Source: a virus. From it: 64,000 nucleotides of DNA. A program made the position numbers and the translations under genes. Shown here piece by piece: positions 27,019 through 33,680 of the stretch. The stretch spans positions 1 through 64,000 of the IMG/VR virus record IMGVR_UViG_3300042691_006355. The stretch is one strand, 5' to 3'. The notes below the pieces were generated by a model. It did not search any database, was not told the DNA's origin, and saw only the letters and a program-made list of their open reading frames with translations. The stretch's first letter is position 1; every line of letters starts with the position of its first letter.

Positions 27019-29373
27019 CTAAAAGTTTAATTCATTTTGATTATTAGTATTAACAAACTGCACCATCTTGCCATGTGCGTTCCTAAATATCTTAGGCTTC
27101 TCCCCGAACTTGTACTCTCCAAGAGAGTCCATCCACCTGTAGAACCTGTTGTGAGAAAGCTTGTACCTTCCATACGGACCGTAGTCTGGGTACTCCTCTG
27201 TAAACTTGTTGTACATTGACTGACCTGGACTTGCAATGTCAATCTTGATGTAGTCGTTGTCACTTGAGGTTGCCCACTCCCAAAAGTCAGCAGATGTCTC
27301 AGCAATAAACTTGCGTGTCTTTAGGTTCATGAAGTCACAACGTATAAGACCTTTGGATAGGTACATTTGTAGGTTTGATATCATGTAGTTGTCAAACTTT
27401 GACCACTCGTTACTATCCCATCCTGCAAACAACATGTGACCAAACTCAGTCTCTGGAGTAAACATCTTCGAGTAGTACTGCTTGAACTCTAGGTCCCACT
27501 TCCTTCTCTCAAAGCTATTACCTGCACCCTTGATCGCGTAGTTAGTTGTTATGACAATCTTTGGAGAACTCTCAAACGGTATATGTATCTCGTCCTTGTT
27601 CTTCTTCTCAAGCGTTATTCCCTCAGTGATTACACTGAACAGCCTCTCGAAGTCAAAGTTCTTGCTAACGTCATCAAACACTAGTGTCTGAGTGTCAACC
27701 TGCACACGTTGGTAAGGGAATGACTTTTGAAAGCTGAAACCTTTACCATCAATTATCACCATCTTTTTGATGTACGAGATCGACTTAACAAAAATCCCCT
27801 TACCCGTACCACCTTCAGGATTATCGCTAATAACCTCATCATTAAGTATGACAGCAGGGCAGTAGCTAGCAGGCTTGTAACTATGAAGAAGATAACCAAT
27901 TGTTGACTCCATCGACTGAACGCGGCTCTCGTTGTTACCAGAAATGTTTTTGACAAATCTCTTATACTCACAATCATCAATTTTTAATTTATTAAAGTTT
28001 CTATTAATCTTCTGTTTCTCCCACACGTATCCACCCAAGTCCTTGTAGTCTATCATCACCGTATCGTTTGCCGTAACCTTCACAGCGCAGTTGCTGTAGT
28101 ACAGGTAAGCCTCGTCTATGGTGTCAACCATAAAGTTTGGCTCGACCTTGGCAACATAGTTTAGGAATGTCTCTTGGAAGAACTTCGTGTTGATAGCAAA
28201 GAAGTTGTACACCGACATGTCGTTTATTCCCATCAAGTAGTCCAACACAAAGTCCTTGATCATGTCCTCGTTGGTATCGCTAATTATGTTGTCAATGATT
28301 CTGACAAAGACAAAGTTGTTTGATCCATTGGGGTAGTACTTGTAGAACCCGTTGCCCTTTAGATAGTCTCTGAATAGGTGAGGCACAAGATCAATCTTCC
28401 CCTTGCTACTCTTGGACCAAAACTCGTTGTACTCCTGCGTCTCTACCATCTCGTTGATTACGTTCTCGTCAACGTCTGGGTACTGATCCTTAACTTCCTT
28501 GATTGGAACACCTCTAAGTAGGTCGTTCTTTATTGATGTTGTCTTGTCAATATCCTCGTAGAACTTAGTGGCATGCTCGTGTACGTTCTTGTATGCAGAC
28601 CATACAATTGTTTTCATCTCAGATGCCATATCGCCATCGTCATACGACAGCAACACATCAAGTGCCTCGTCCTTTGGTATTCCGTACTGGTTAAGTGCTG
28701 AGGCAAATATGAATAGGTTATTGTTTCGTTGCCCCTTGACCATCCCGTACTTCTTGTTCCACCACAACGATAGCCTTCTTACAACCTCGTTTGAGTCGTT
28801 GACTCGTATCCTTGGCTTTGGCTTAACAAAGTCATCGCTGTTGTCCATCTCTACCCAGGTGTCTGACAGCTCGTTTACAAATATGTCTGGGTCATAGCTC
28901 TCGTAACACACACGTGATATGTTCTTGCAAGACTTGTCAAACTCATCACAGCTGTAGTACTTCTGTAAGGCGACAAAGTACTTCTTGTGGTTAGATGCGT
29001 CCTTTGGAATTCTAACAAGCACCTTGAGTCCATCACCCGATGGTGACGTAAACACAGCGTATGAGTACTTGTCGTTACATAGATCCTGTCTCATCTGATA
29101 CAAAGACTGATCGTCCTTGAACCCATCGAAGTCTATGCATATGAGTCCGCTGTGCTCAATTATAGCGTTGTCAGCACGTCTAGAAAACTGACCAGAAAAT
29201 AAAATTGAAGGAAGACCTTTCTTAAGATTGTTGCGTTGCTCCTTGTCCTCGGCAGAACGAATGAGCTCAACTAGGTCTCTCGATACACCATCTCTAATTC
29301 TATCTAATGCAACTAGTACGTCTACGTGGTAAGGCTTGTCAGTTTCATTGATTGATTTAAAGTAGGTTATCAT
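27019..29373 (-). CDS. Primase-helicase: BT4734/VirE-type N-terminus and SF3 (D5-like) helicase
   Basis: 784 residues from the ATG at 29373, chosen because it overlaps the upstream stop as ATGA; a longer frame to 29442 would run through that gene. Residues about 1-190 carry a BT4734/VirE-N domain, a primase-like fold, with ICIDFDG, SPSGDGLKVLVR and SRVCYESYDPDIF as likely metal- and nucleotide-binding motifs. Residues about 450-700 form the SF3/D5-type ATPase with the P-loop NPEGGTGKGIF, a Walker B-like LVFDDV, sensor-like KIVITTNYAIKG, and FERRKWDLEF. It is the central replication enzyme, priming and unwinding. No DNA polymerase was recognised in the window, so the host enzyme probably extends the primers. 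Confidence 0.85.
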   Translation of the reverse strand: MITYFKSINETDKPYHVDVLVALDRIRDGVSRDLVELIRSAEDKEQRNNLKKGLPSILFSGQFSRRADNAIIEHSGLICIDFDGFKDDQSLYQMRQDLCNDKYSYAVFTSPSGDGLKVLVRIPKDASNHKKYFVALQKYYSCDEFDKSCKNISRVCYESYDPDIFVNELSDTWVEMDNSDDFVKPKPRIRVNDSNEVVRRLSLWWNKKYGMVKGQRNNNLFIFASALNQYGIPKDEALDVLLSYDDGDMASEMKTIVWSAYKNVHEHATKFYEDIDKTTSIKNDLLRGVPIKEVKDQYPDVDENVINEMVETQEYNEFWSKSSKGKIDLVPHLFRDYLKGNGFYKYYPNGSNNFVFVRIIDNIISDTNEDMIKDFVLDYLMGINDMSVYNFFAINTKFFQETFLNYVAKVEPNFMVDTIDEAYLYYSNCAVKVTANDTVMIDYKDLGGYVWEKQKINRNFNKLKIDDCEYKRFVKNISGNNESRVQSMESTIGYLLHSYKPASYCPAVILNDEVISDNPEGGTGKGIFVKSISYIKKMVIIDGKGFSFQKSFPYQRVQVDTQTLVFDDVSKNFDFERLFSVITEGITLEKKNKDEIHIPFESSPKIVITTNYAIKGAGNSFERRKWDLEFKQYYSKMFTPETEFGHMLFAGWDSNEWSKFDNYMISNLQMYLSKGLIRCDFMNLKTRKFIAETSADFWEWATSSDNDYIKIDIASPGQSMYNKFTEEYPDYGPYGRYKLSHNRFYRWMDSLGEYKFGEKPKIFRNAHGKMVQFVNTNNQNELNF

Positions 29374-29585
29374 AGCATTGATTTTAATTTTTGTAAATAA
29401 ATAACTGCATCCATAAGCTCCTCTTGCAAGTGTGTCATCCAATCCTCAACAGACAGATCATTTCTATCCATTGTTGTGTTGTACTTCTTGATCCCTACGG
29501 TTGATCTGCTCCGCATTTTAGAGACTACAGCCTCTACTACACTGTCAACCTTTATGTCGGCAGTGGATGTTGATTTCCATTCCAT
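29370..29585 (-). CDS. MazG-like (all-alpha NTP pyrophosphohydrolase-like) protein
   Basis: 71 residues, fully helical. The segment VGIKKYNTTMDR..LSVEDWMTHLQEELMDAVIYLQKL has the EExxDA-type helix of all-alpha NTP pyrophosphatases, in the short form common in phages. Likely role is hydrolysis of non-canonical or excess (d)NTPs, or a structural homologue of it. Its stop overlaps the primase-helicase start (ATGA). Confidence 0.6.
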   Translation of the reverse strand: MEWKSTSTADIKVDSVVEAVVSKMRSRSTVGIKKYNTTMDRNDLSVEDWMTHLQEELMDAVIYLQKLKSML

Positions 29586-29606
29586 ATGTATTGTGTTTAT
29601 CGATTA

Positions 29607-29642
29607 CAAAATAAAGCGCACACTGTCCATACCCATGTGCGC
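29607..29642 (-). terminator. Inverted repeat GCGCACA-N13-TGTGCGC followed by a T-rich run
   Basis: On the - strand a perfect 7-bp stem (29616-29622 with 29636-29642) is followed by TTTATTTTG. It lies after the tRNA cluster and before the MazG-like gene, so it may terminate tRNA transcripts. The adjoining TTATTTTG is one base from TAnnTTTG and may start the next transcript. It could equally be an operator. Confidence 0.45.
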
Positions 29643-29703
29643 AGAGTTTTTACCCTATATGGGGGCTAACCACAGAACCCTAACTGTAACTATAACTCTA
29701 AGT

Positions 29704-29785
29704 AGTCAGGGCAGGACTCGAACCTGCACTAGCCCTGGTATTCACCATATTAAATTAGGACCATGTTACATTACACCACCTGACT
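29704..29785 (-). tRNA. tRNA-like gene with an enlarged (20-nt) anticodon loop, possibly a pseudogene
   Basis: On the - strand: perfect 7-bp acceptor stem AGTCAGG/CCTGACT, D stem GTGT/ACAT with a 6-nt loop, a 5-bp stem GTCCT/AGGGC at the anticodon-stem position, a 4-nt variable region, and a perfect T arm GCAGG-TTCGAGT-CCTGC. The loop closed by GTCCT/AGGGC is 20 nt instead of 7, so no anticodon can be assigned, and the D loop lacks one of the conserved GG. No CCA is encoded. Either 13 nt were inserted into a former tRNA, or the element has another use. Confidence 0.55.
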
Positions 29786-29917
29786 ATATTGCTTGTCTTT
29801 CCAAGCTGTCACGATTTTCCTAGTGTCAGACAATTGTTTTGCCTCTCATTACCTTACTAGTTTTGGGGAGTGTCTACCTGATTACACACATCCATTCCAC
29901 CTTGCAGGGGAAAATGT

Positions 29918-29988
29918 AGTTCCACCTGGACTCGAACCAGGAATACAAGCTTAGAAGGCTAGTGTTATATCCCTTTAACTATGGAACT
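29918..29988 (-). tRNA. tRNA-Arg (anticodon TCT)
   Basis: On the - strand: acceptor AGTTCCA/TGGAACT (7 bp), D arm GTTA-loop-TAAC, anticodon stem CTAGC/GCTTG with one T-T mismatch, loop CTTCTAA giving anticodon TCT (reads AGA, AGG), and T arm CCTGG-TTCGAGT-CCAGG (5 bp). CCA is not encoded. AGA is the dominant arginine codon of the phage genes, so the tRNA would help late translation. Its first 10 nt overlap the end of the endonuclease gene. Confidence 0.85.
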
Positions 29989-30392
29989 AATAAATAATCT
30001 TTTGCTAAGTTAATACCTTTTGTTTGATTGTTTTTACTTTCTTCAACTCTTAGAGTTACTGTTTTATCAAACTGTGAAGGTATAACATAGTATACTTCGT
30101 TGCTTTCTGGACAATATATGGCAAGTAAATCAATAAGAGACTTATCTACTGCTCTTGTATGAACACCATGTGAGTCAGAGTATGAACTTGAAAAGGATAC
30201 AAAAACAGATCCTTTTCTTAATGTTCTATACTTAACAGAAACTCTCATTAATGTACCGTCAGGTTTAACTGCAATTAAATCAAATGGTAAGTGTTCAGAT
30301 AATGGTAAGCATATCTGAATTCCTTTTGATAATAGATCTGCAATTACATTACCTGTGCCCTTATCTCCTTTGTCTTTTGTATGGTGTTTCAT
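29979..30392 (-). CDS. PD-(D/E)xK endonuclease of the group I intron-associated type (PDDEXK_5-like)
   Basis: 137 residues. The segment CLPLSEHLPFDLIAVKPDG.LMRVSVKYRT (about 33-62) resembles the catalytic core of I-Ssp6803I-type nucleases, with the Asp of PFDLIAV and the Lys of VSVKYR. I-Ssp6803I itself is encoded in a tRNA group I intron. Here the gene lies between a 5' tRNA remnant and a full tRNA-Arg, and its last three codons and stop are read from the tRNA-Arg acceptor region. That suits a free-standing homing endonuclease which cuts at tRNA genes. No intron RNA structure is seen around it. Confidence 0.7.
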   Translation of the reverse strand: MKHHTKDKGDKGTGNVIADLLSKGIQICLPLSEHLPFDLIAVKPDGTLMRVSVKYRTLRKGSVFVSFSSSYSDSHGVHTRAVDKSLIDLLAIYCPESNEVYYVIPSQFDKTVTLRVEESKNNQTKGINLAKDYLLVP

Positions 30393-30429
30393 AGTTAATT
30401 GTTTCTATAAAGATACAAAATAATTATGA

Positions 30430-30478
30430 GACCACCAAATACCTAATGTGTTGCTCTATCCAGCTGAGCTACGGGACC
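30430..30478 (-). pseudogene. 5' half of a tRNA gene (remnant)
   Basis: On the - strand GGTCCCG, TA, GCTC-AGCTGGATA-GAGC is a perfect tRNA acceptor 5' strand and D arm, continuing into ACACATTAGG. No matching anticodon stem, T arm or 3' acceptor (CGGGACC) follows; instead the sequence passes into the leader of the endonuclease gene. It looks like a tRNA cut off after the D arm or within the anticodon arm. Confidence 0.65.
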
Positions 30479-30483
30479 ATAGA

Positions 30484-30705
30484 CTATTTATCAAGTTTTA
30501 TCTGATGATCATCTAGTATCTCGTAGAACTTGTTCCTAATCCTTTCTACCATGTCCCACTCTTTTTCATCAAGTTCCTCGTACTTCCATAGCGTTCTAAG
30601 CTCTTGAGATATATCCCATAATGCTGAGTACATCTTACCACCTTGAACAGCAAAGTCAAAGTCAGATTGATCTTCTGGCAGGTTAAATGTTAGTTTTGCT
30701 TTCAT
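30484..30705 (-). CDS. Conserved small phage protein, unknown
   Basis: 73 residues: a short beta start KAKLTFNLPEDQSDFDFAVQG, then a long helix with LWDISQELRTLWKYEELDEKEWDMVERIRNKFYEIL. I recognise this arrangement as common in phage early regions, but no function is known to me. The stop is 6 nt from the start of the tRNA remnant downstream. Confidence 0.65.
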   Translation of the reverse strand: MKAKLTFNLPEDQSDFDFAVQGGKMYSALWDISQELRTLWKYEELDEKEWDMVERIRNKFYEILDDHQIKLDK

Positions 30706-30735
30706 ATCATTTCTATTTAGTTAATGTGGCAAAAT

Positions 30736-30978
30736 TTACCCCTTATTCTTTATTGATTTGTTAAAGGTTTCGTTGTAGTATTGTTCACCTGCATTATCAT
30801 TGCTGCCATCATACCATTTCATGCAAGCATTTTCTATCTGCTCTTTCTCCGTTCCTAACCTTGATTCAGAATCAGATATACATAAATTAATACAATTAAC
30901 TAATGTTGGTGCGTTTTCTTTACATATGTCTAATGTAGCTTTTAACCACTCAATATGTTGTTGCATTGCTGTTTTCAT
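30736..30978 (-). CDS. Small protein, unknown
   Basis: 80 residues from the ATG at 30978, which is 1 nt after the upstream stop; a longer frame would overlap that gene. It begins with KTAMQQHIEWLKATLDICKENAPTL and ends NAGEQYYNETFNKS. It shares the layout of its upstream neighbour (N-terminal MKTA or MKQTA helix, C-terminal xExYxETF motif), so the two look like diverged duplicates. Confidence 0.55.
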   Translation of the reverse strand: MKTAMQQHIEWLKATLDICKENAPTLVNCINLCISDSESRLGTEKEQIENACMKWYDGSNDNAGEQYYNETFNKSIKNKG

Positions 30979-30979
30979 T

Positions 30980-31213
30980 CTATTCTGATTTAAAGGTTTC
31001 TTCCCAATATTCTTCAAATGTAAACCAATTTTCCTCAGCAATACCTTTGCCTTCAAATCTACCTGATTGATGTGCTACATCCCAAGTTTCTTTGTGTTGA
31101 TTTATTTCCATCTCTTTGGCTTGTTCAATTATTTGGTCAAAGGTCATATTTTCATACCAATACTCATTGCACATTAGTTTCTCTTTAATATAGTCTACTG
31201 CTGTCTGTTTCAT
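30980..31213 (-). CDS. Small protein, paralogue-like neighbour, unknown
   Basis: 77 residues from the ATG at 31213; the upstream TTG at 31237 is less likely. Helical N-terminus KQTAVDYIKEKL and C-terminus FTFEEYWEETFKSE, resembling the following gene. The 130-nt gap upstream holds a palindrome that may regulate it. Confidence 0.55.
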   Translation of the reverse strand: MKQTAVDYIKEKLMCNEYWYENMTFDQIIEQAKEMEINQHKETWDVAHQSGRFEGKGIAEENWFTFEEYWEETFKSE

Positions 31214-31284
31214 ATTAATGTGTTTTATAGCACCCAAAAGTGCATCAGTTTATCCTTTTTATGACAAGTTATTCCATCAATTAT

Positions 31285-31311
31285 GTCGCAAGTATCTCCT
31301 ATATTTGCGAC
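31285..31311. promoter_or_regulatory. Palindrome GTCGCAA-N13-TTGCGAC, operator candidate
   Basis: Perfect 7-bp inverted repeat with a 13-nt spacer in the gap between 31213 and 31370. On the + strand a TATATTTG box (31300-31307) overlaps its right arm; on the - strand TTTTG followed 16 nt later by TACTTGCG gives a weak promoter overlapping it. A dimeric repressor site is a simple reading. Confidence 0.45.
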
Positions 31312-31369
31312 AAAATAAAGTGTTTATAGACTTAAATTTTGTCAAGTTTTTTAAGCCTAAAAGTTGACA

Positions 31370-31633
31370 TCACAAATTGTGATCTTTAGCGTCATAGTCC
31401 ATTTCAATATCGTTAAAGTTAGGAATGTGTATACCGACAGCCTCTTGTAACGTGTTCCATACCCCCTCCGCGTGTGCACCCCAGTACATGTCGCACAAGA
31501 ATCCTCCCTCATTGATGTGGTATGGTGGCTCAAGGAAGTATGACTGCCAATGATCATTTGGCTTAGCTATAAATCTCTTGCAGCTTTCTTTCATCGGGCA
31601 ATCAGCCCCGTAGCATTTTGTTATATCGCTCAT
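31370..31633 (-). CDS. Small cysteine-containing phage protein, possible metal binder
   Basis: 87 residues. Cysteines at 7, 12, 18 and 47 (KCYGADCPMKESCKRF and FLCDMY) could bind zinc or an iron-sulfur cluster. The arrangement C-x4-C-x5-C followed by an aromatic Pro-rich segment (SYFLEPPYH) is one that I recognise from small phage early proteins. Separated from the SSB-like gene by a 58-nt gap with a hairpin. Confidence 0.6.
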   Translation of the reverse strand: MSDITKCYGADCPMKESCKRFIAKPNDHWQSYFLEPPYHINEGGFLCDMYWGAHAEGVWNTLQEAVGIHIPNFNDIEMDYDAKDHNL

Positions 31634-31655
31634 TTTATTTTAATTAAATTAAAGA

Positions 31656-31674
31656 TGGGTAGCGTGACTACCCA
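31656..31674 (-). terminator. Hairpin TGGGTAG-5-CTACCCA, weak terminator or attenuator
   Basis: On the - strand a perfect 7-bp stem with a 5-nt loop downstream of the SSB-like gene is followed by TCTTTAATTTAATT, a moderate U-rich tail. It could reduce transcription from the recombination genes into the genes below. Confidence 0.45.
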
Positions 31675-31691
31675 CCTTGATTAGCAGTAGA

Positions 31692-32012
31692 TTAAAACGG
31701 TAACGCATCTTCCTCCTTCGCTGGAGACGCACTAGGCATCTCACCAATCGCCTCAATTCTCCAAGCCTCAATGTTGTTGAAGTACTTTCCGTTGTACTCT
31801 CGTCCACGAATTCTGAACGACACCTCAACCTCTTGACCCTCAACAAAATTGTCCAATACGTCAACGTTCTTCTGCGTTAACTGGAACAAGATGTCCTGTG
31901 GATACTGATCGTGTGGCTCGTTCAATACGAACTCTCTCTTTGTGAACTTCTCGCTCACCTGTACTGCTGGGTTTATAACCTTTAAAACCCCCTTCATTTT
32001 AAAATCACTCAT
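31692..32012 (-). CDS. DUF3127-type single-strand DNA-binding-like protein
   Basis: 106 residues. Fits the Bacteroidota DUF3127 family: a beta-rich OB-like body (GVLKVINPAVQVSEKFTKREFVLNEPH....DILFQLTQKNVDVLDNFVEGQEVEVSFRIRGRE) and an acidic tail ending EEDALPF, like the C-terminal tip by which SSB recruits partner enzymes. Its start overlaps the exonuclease stop by 4 nt (ATGA), so it is part of the recombination and replication set. Confidence 0.8.
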   Translation of the reverse strand: MSDFKMKGVLKVINPAVQVSEKFTKREFVLNEPHDQYPQDILFQLTQKNVDVLDNFVEGQEVEVSFRIRGREYNGKYFNNIEAWRIEAIGEMPSASPAKEEDALPF

Positions 32013-32794
32013 TTGTTTTTATTGTTTAGGTAATTAAAATACATTCTTGCATAGTTCTCTGCCTTCTCAAGCTGGCTGTCCATCCAACTGATGTCGTCAT
32101 CCGTCAGCTCTACTTTCACAATCGTCACTCTTAACGTGTCATCAAGATCGTCCATGTAGTGCAGGCTGTCGTTCTCGTTGTCTGATATCAGTTCCTCTGG
32201 CGTGTTGGTCAACACAAACGCAACCTCTCCATCTCTCCAATCCTTTCCTGTTGTCTTGCGTAGCATGTAGAGGTAGTGCTTGACCTGCCAGTCATACCCT
32301 GCATCCTTGACCTTCTTCTCGGCCTTCTTGACTGTCTTAGGCATTGTCTTCTTTGACCATGGGCTCTTGATGTCGATCACCTTCATTGCCTCCTTGTCGA
32401 CAATGTCGGGGTGACCTACAGATATGCCGTACCTCAGCTCGTAGAACTCGTCAAACTCAGCCATCTTATAGTGACTAGTAAAGAACAACCTGTTGTACAC
32501 CTCGATTGAGTCGTCCTCAACGTTTGTACCCTTGGTCATCTCCTTGGTGCTGACGTGTGTTCTATAGTCGTACACCCTCTCGTCAATCATCTCCTCTATG
32601 TACGTCTTAGCACCCTCGCTCAAGTCACCTCCAGACATAAGCTTCATCTCAAGCTTTGACAGCTCTTCTTGTTGCTTGTCAGTTAGCTTTGGCCGTCCTC
32701 TGTAGTCCAACAGCTTCTCCATCTGTAGTGGAGTTAGTCCATCTCGTGTTCCGCTGAACAACGGATGGCATCCCGATGATCGTACATTAATCAT
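32009..32794 (-). CDS. YqaJ-like PD-(D/E)xK exonuclease (recombination nuclease)
   Basis: 261 residues. Catalytic core: Glu/His-rich helix, GHPDIVD (Asp), and MKVIDIKSPW (Asp-x-Lys), followed by a Tyr/Gln helix (DWQVKHYLYMLRKTTG), the order seen in YqaJ/Cas4-like phage recombinases. It would resect double-strand ends for annealing-type recombination. Flanked by the DUF3127 SSB-like protein and the partner protein at 32787 with overlaps of 4 and 8 nt, so the three act together. Confidence 0.8.
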   Translation of the reverse strand: MINVRSSGCHPLFSGTRDGLTPLQMEKLLDYRGRPKLTDKQQEELSKLEMKLMSGGDLSEGAKTYIEEMIDERVYDYRTHVSTKEMTKGTNVEDDSIEVYNRLFFTSHYKMAEFDEFYELRYGISVGHPDIVDKEAMKVIDIKSPWSKKTMPKTVKKAEKKVKDAGYDWQVKHYLYMLRKTTGKDWRDGEVAFVLTNTPEELISDNENDSLHYMDDLDDTLRVTIVKVELTDDDISWMDSQLEKAENYARMYFNYLNNKNK

Positions 32795-33266
32795 TGCTGA
32801 ACATATTTAGTTGGTCCTCAGTAATTGTGTACTGCTTCCTGATCTTCTCGATCGTTGTTCTGCCAGATTTCACAGCGTCAATAGCCTTCTCCAACTGATC
32901 TTCGTTCAGCATTGGTAGCTCCTTCTTAGGTAAAGGACGAGTGCTGAATCTCAGCGCATCGACCAGTCCTTGTGGAGACTTGACCTTCTCAGTTGTTATA
33001 ACTATCTGCTTGCCTATGTATGAGCTAGGGTCAAACGATTCAAAGAATGTCTCAAGCCTCTTAAAGTTAGATCGGTTGCAAACCATAGGCTTGCTGAACT
33101 CCTTTAGCTTGATGAATACCTTGTCCTCCTTGCCCATCTCACCTACGAATGTGTCTTGGTATATCTTCTCGATAGTTACCATCTTCGGCTCGTACTTGCC
33201 GTCAACCTCCAAGTCCCACGCTCCGAGGTACTTGTTGTCTTTCATTAGATTTCTCCAGTGTGCCAT
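32787..33266 (-). CDS. Conserved partner of the phage exonuclease, possible ssDNA-binding/annealing role
   Basis: 159 residues beginning HWRNLMKDNKYLGAWDLEVDGKYEPKMVTI, a start that I recognise from phage proteins that pair with the exonuclease gene. A beta-rich body (EDKVFIKLKEFSKPMVCNRSNFKRLETFF..SYIGKQIVITTEKVKSPQGLVDALRFSTRPLPKK) is followed by a helical tail with TTIEKIRKQYTITEDQLNMF. The body could be an OB-like fold. The constant pairing with the exonuclease suggests recombination; the exact activity is unknown. Confidence 0.65.
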   Translation of the reverse strand: MAHWRNLMKDNKYLGAWDLEVDGKYEPKMVTIEKIYQDTFVGEMGKEDKVFIKLKEFSKPMVCNRSNFKRLETFFESFDPSSYIGKQIVITTEKVKSPQGLVDALRFSTRPLPKKELPMLNEDQLEKAIDAVKSGRTTIEKIRKQYTITEDQLNMFSND

Positions 33267-33283
33267 ATATTAAATTGAATTGA

Positions 33284-33679
33284 TTACAAAGTTTTTAATA
33301 TTTTTTCTAATTTCCTAACGTATTTATCTTTTTTTTCCAACATTTTGTTTAATCTTTCATCAATTGTCTCAGATTCATACAAAGATTGGTCATCTTTTGC
33401 TAGATACGATAGCCTCTCGTAGAACTTTGCGCGAGTGTCACATGTGTCTACATTTACCTTGTAGCAACCTGCCTCCCATCCTATGTGCTCAAAGAAGTAC
33501 ATCTGTTCATCTGTGATCGGCTCGTGGAAGTCGGAGGCCGTCATGACGTTCATCACCTCAATTCGGCCGTCCTCATCAAAGCACTCGATCTTCACACCAT
33601 GGTCAATGTACCAAGAGCTGTTCATTGTTCTGAACACCCTGTTGTCATCGTTAGATGATATCTGCTCCCATGCTTTCAT
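33284..33679 (-). CDS. Early protein of unknown function
   Basis: 131 residues. The first 90 are mixed alpha/beta with ITDEQMYFFEHIGWEAGCYKVNVDTCDTRAKFYERLSYLA; the rest is a Lys/Glu-rich coiled coil. The stop lies 17 nt before the next ATG. No family recognised. Confidence 0.55.
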   Translation of the reverse strand: MKAWEQISSNDDNRVFRTMNSSWYIDHGVKIECFDEDGRIEVMNVMTASDFHEPITDEQMYFFEHIGWEAGCYKVNVDTCDTRAKFYERLSYLAKDDQSLYESETIDERLNKMLEKKDKYVRKLEKILKTL

Positions 33680-33680
33680 A

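Noticed and set aside
29374-29442. Longer N-terminus for the primase-helicase
   Set aside because: It would overlap the MazG-like gene by 72 nt; the ATG at 29373 overlaps the upstream stop as ATGA and begins the conserved domain.
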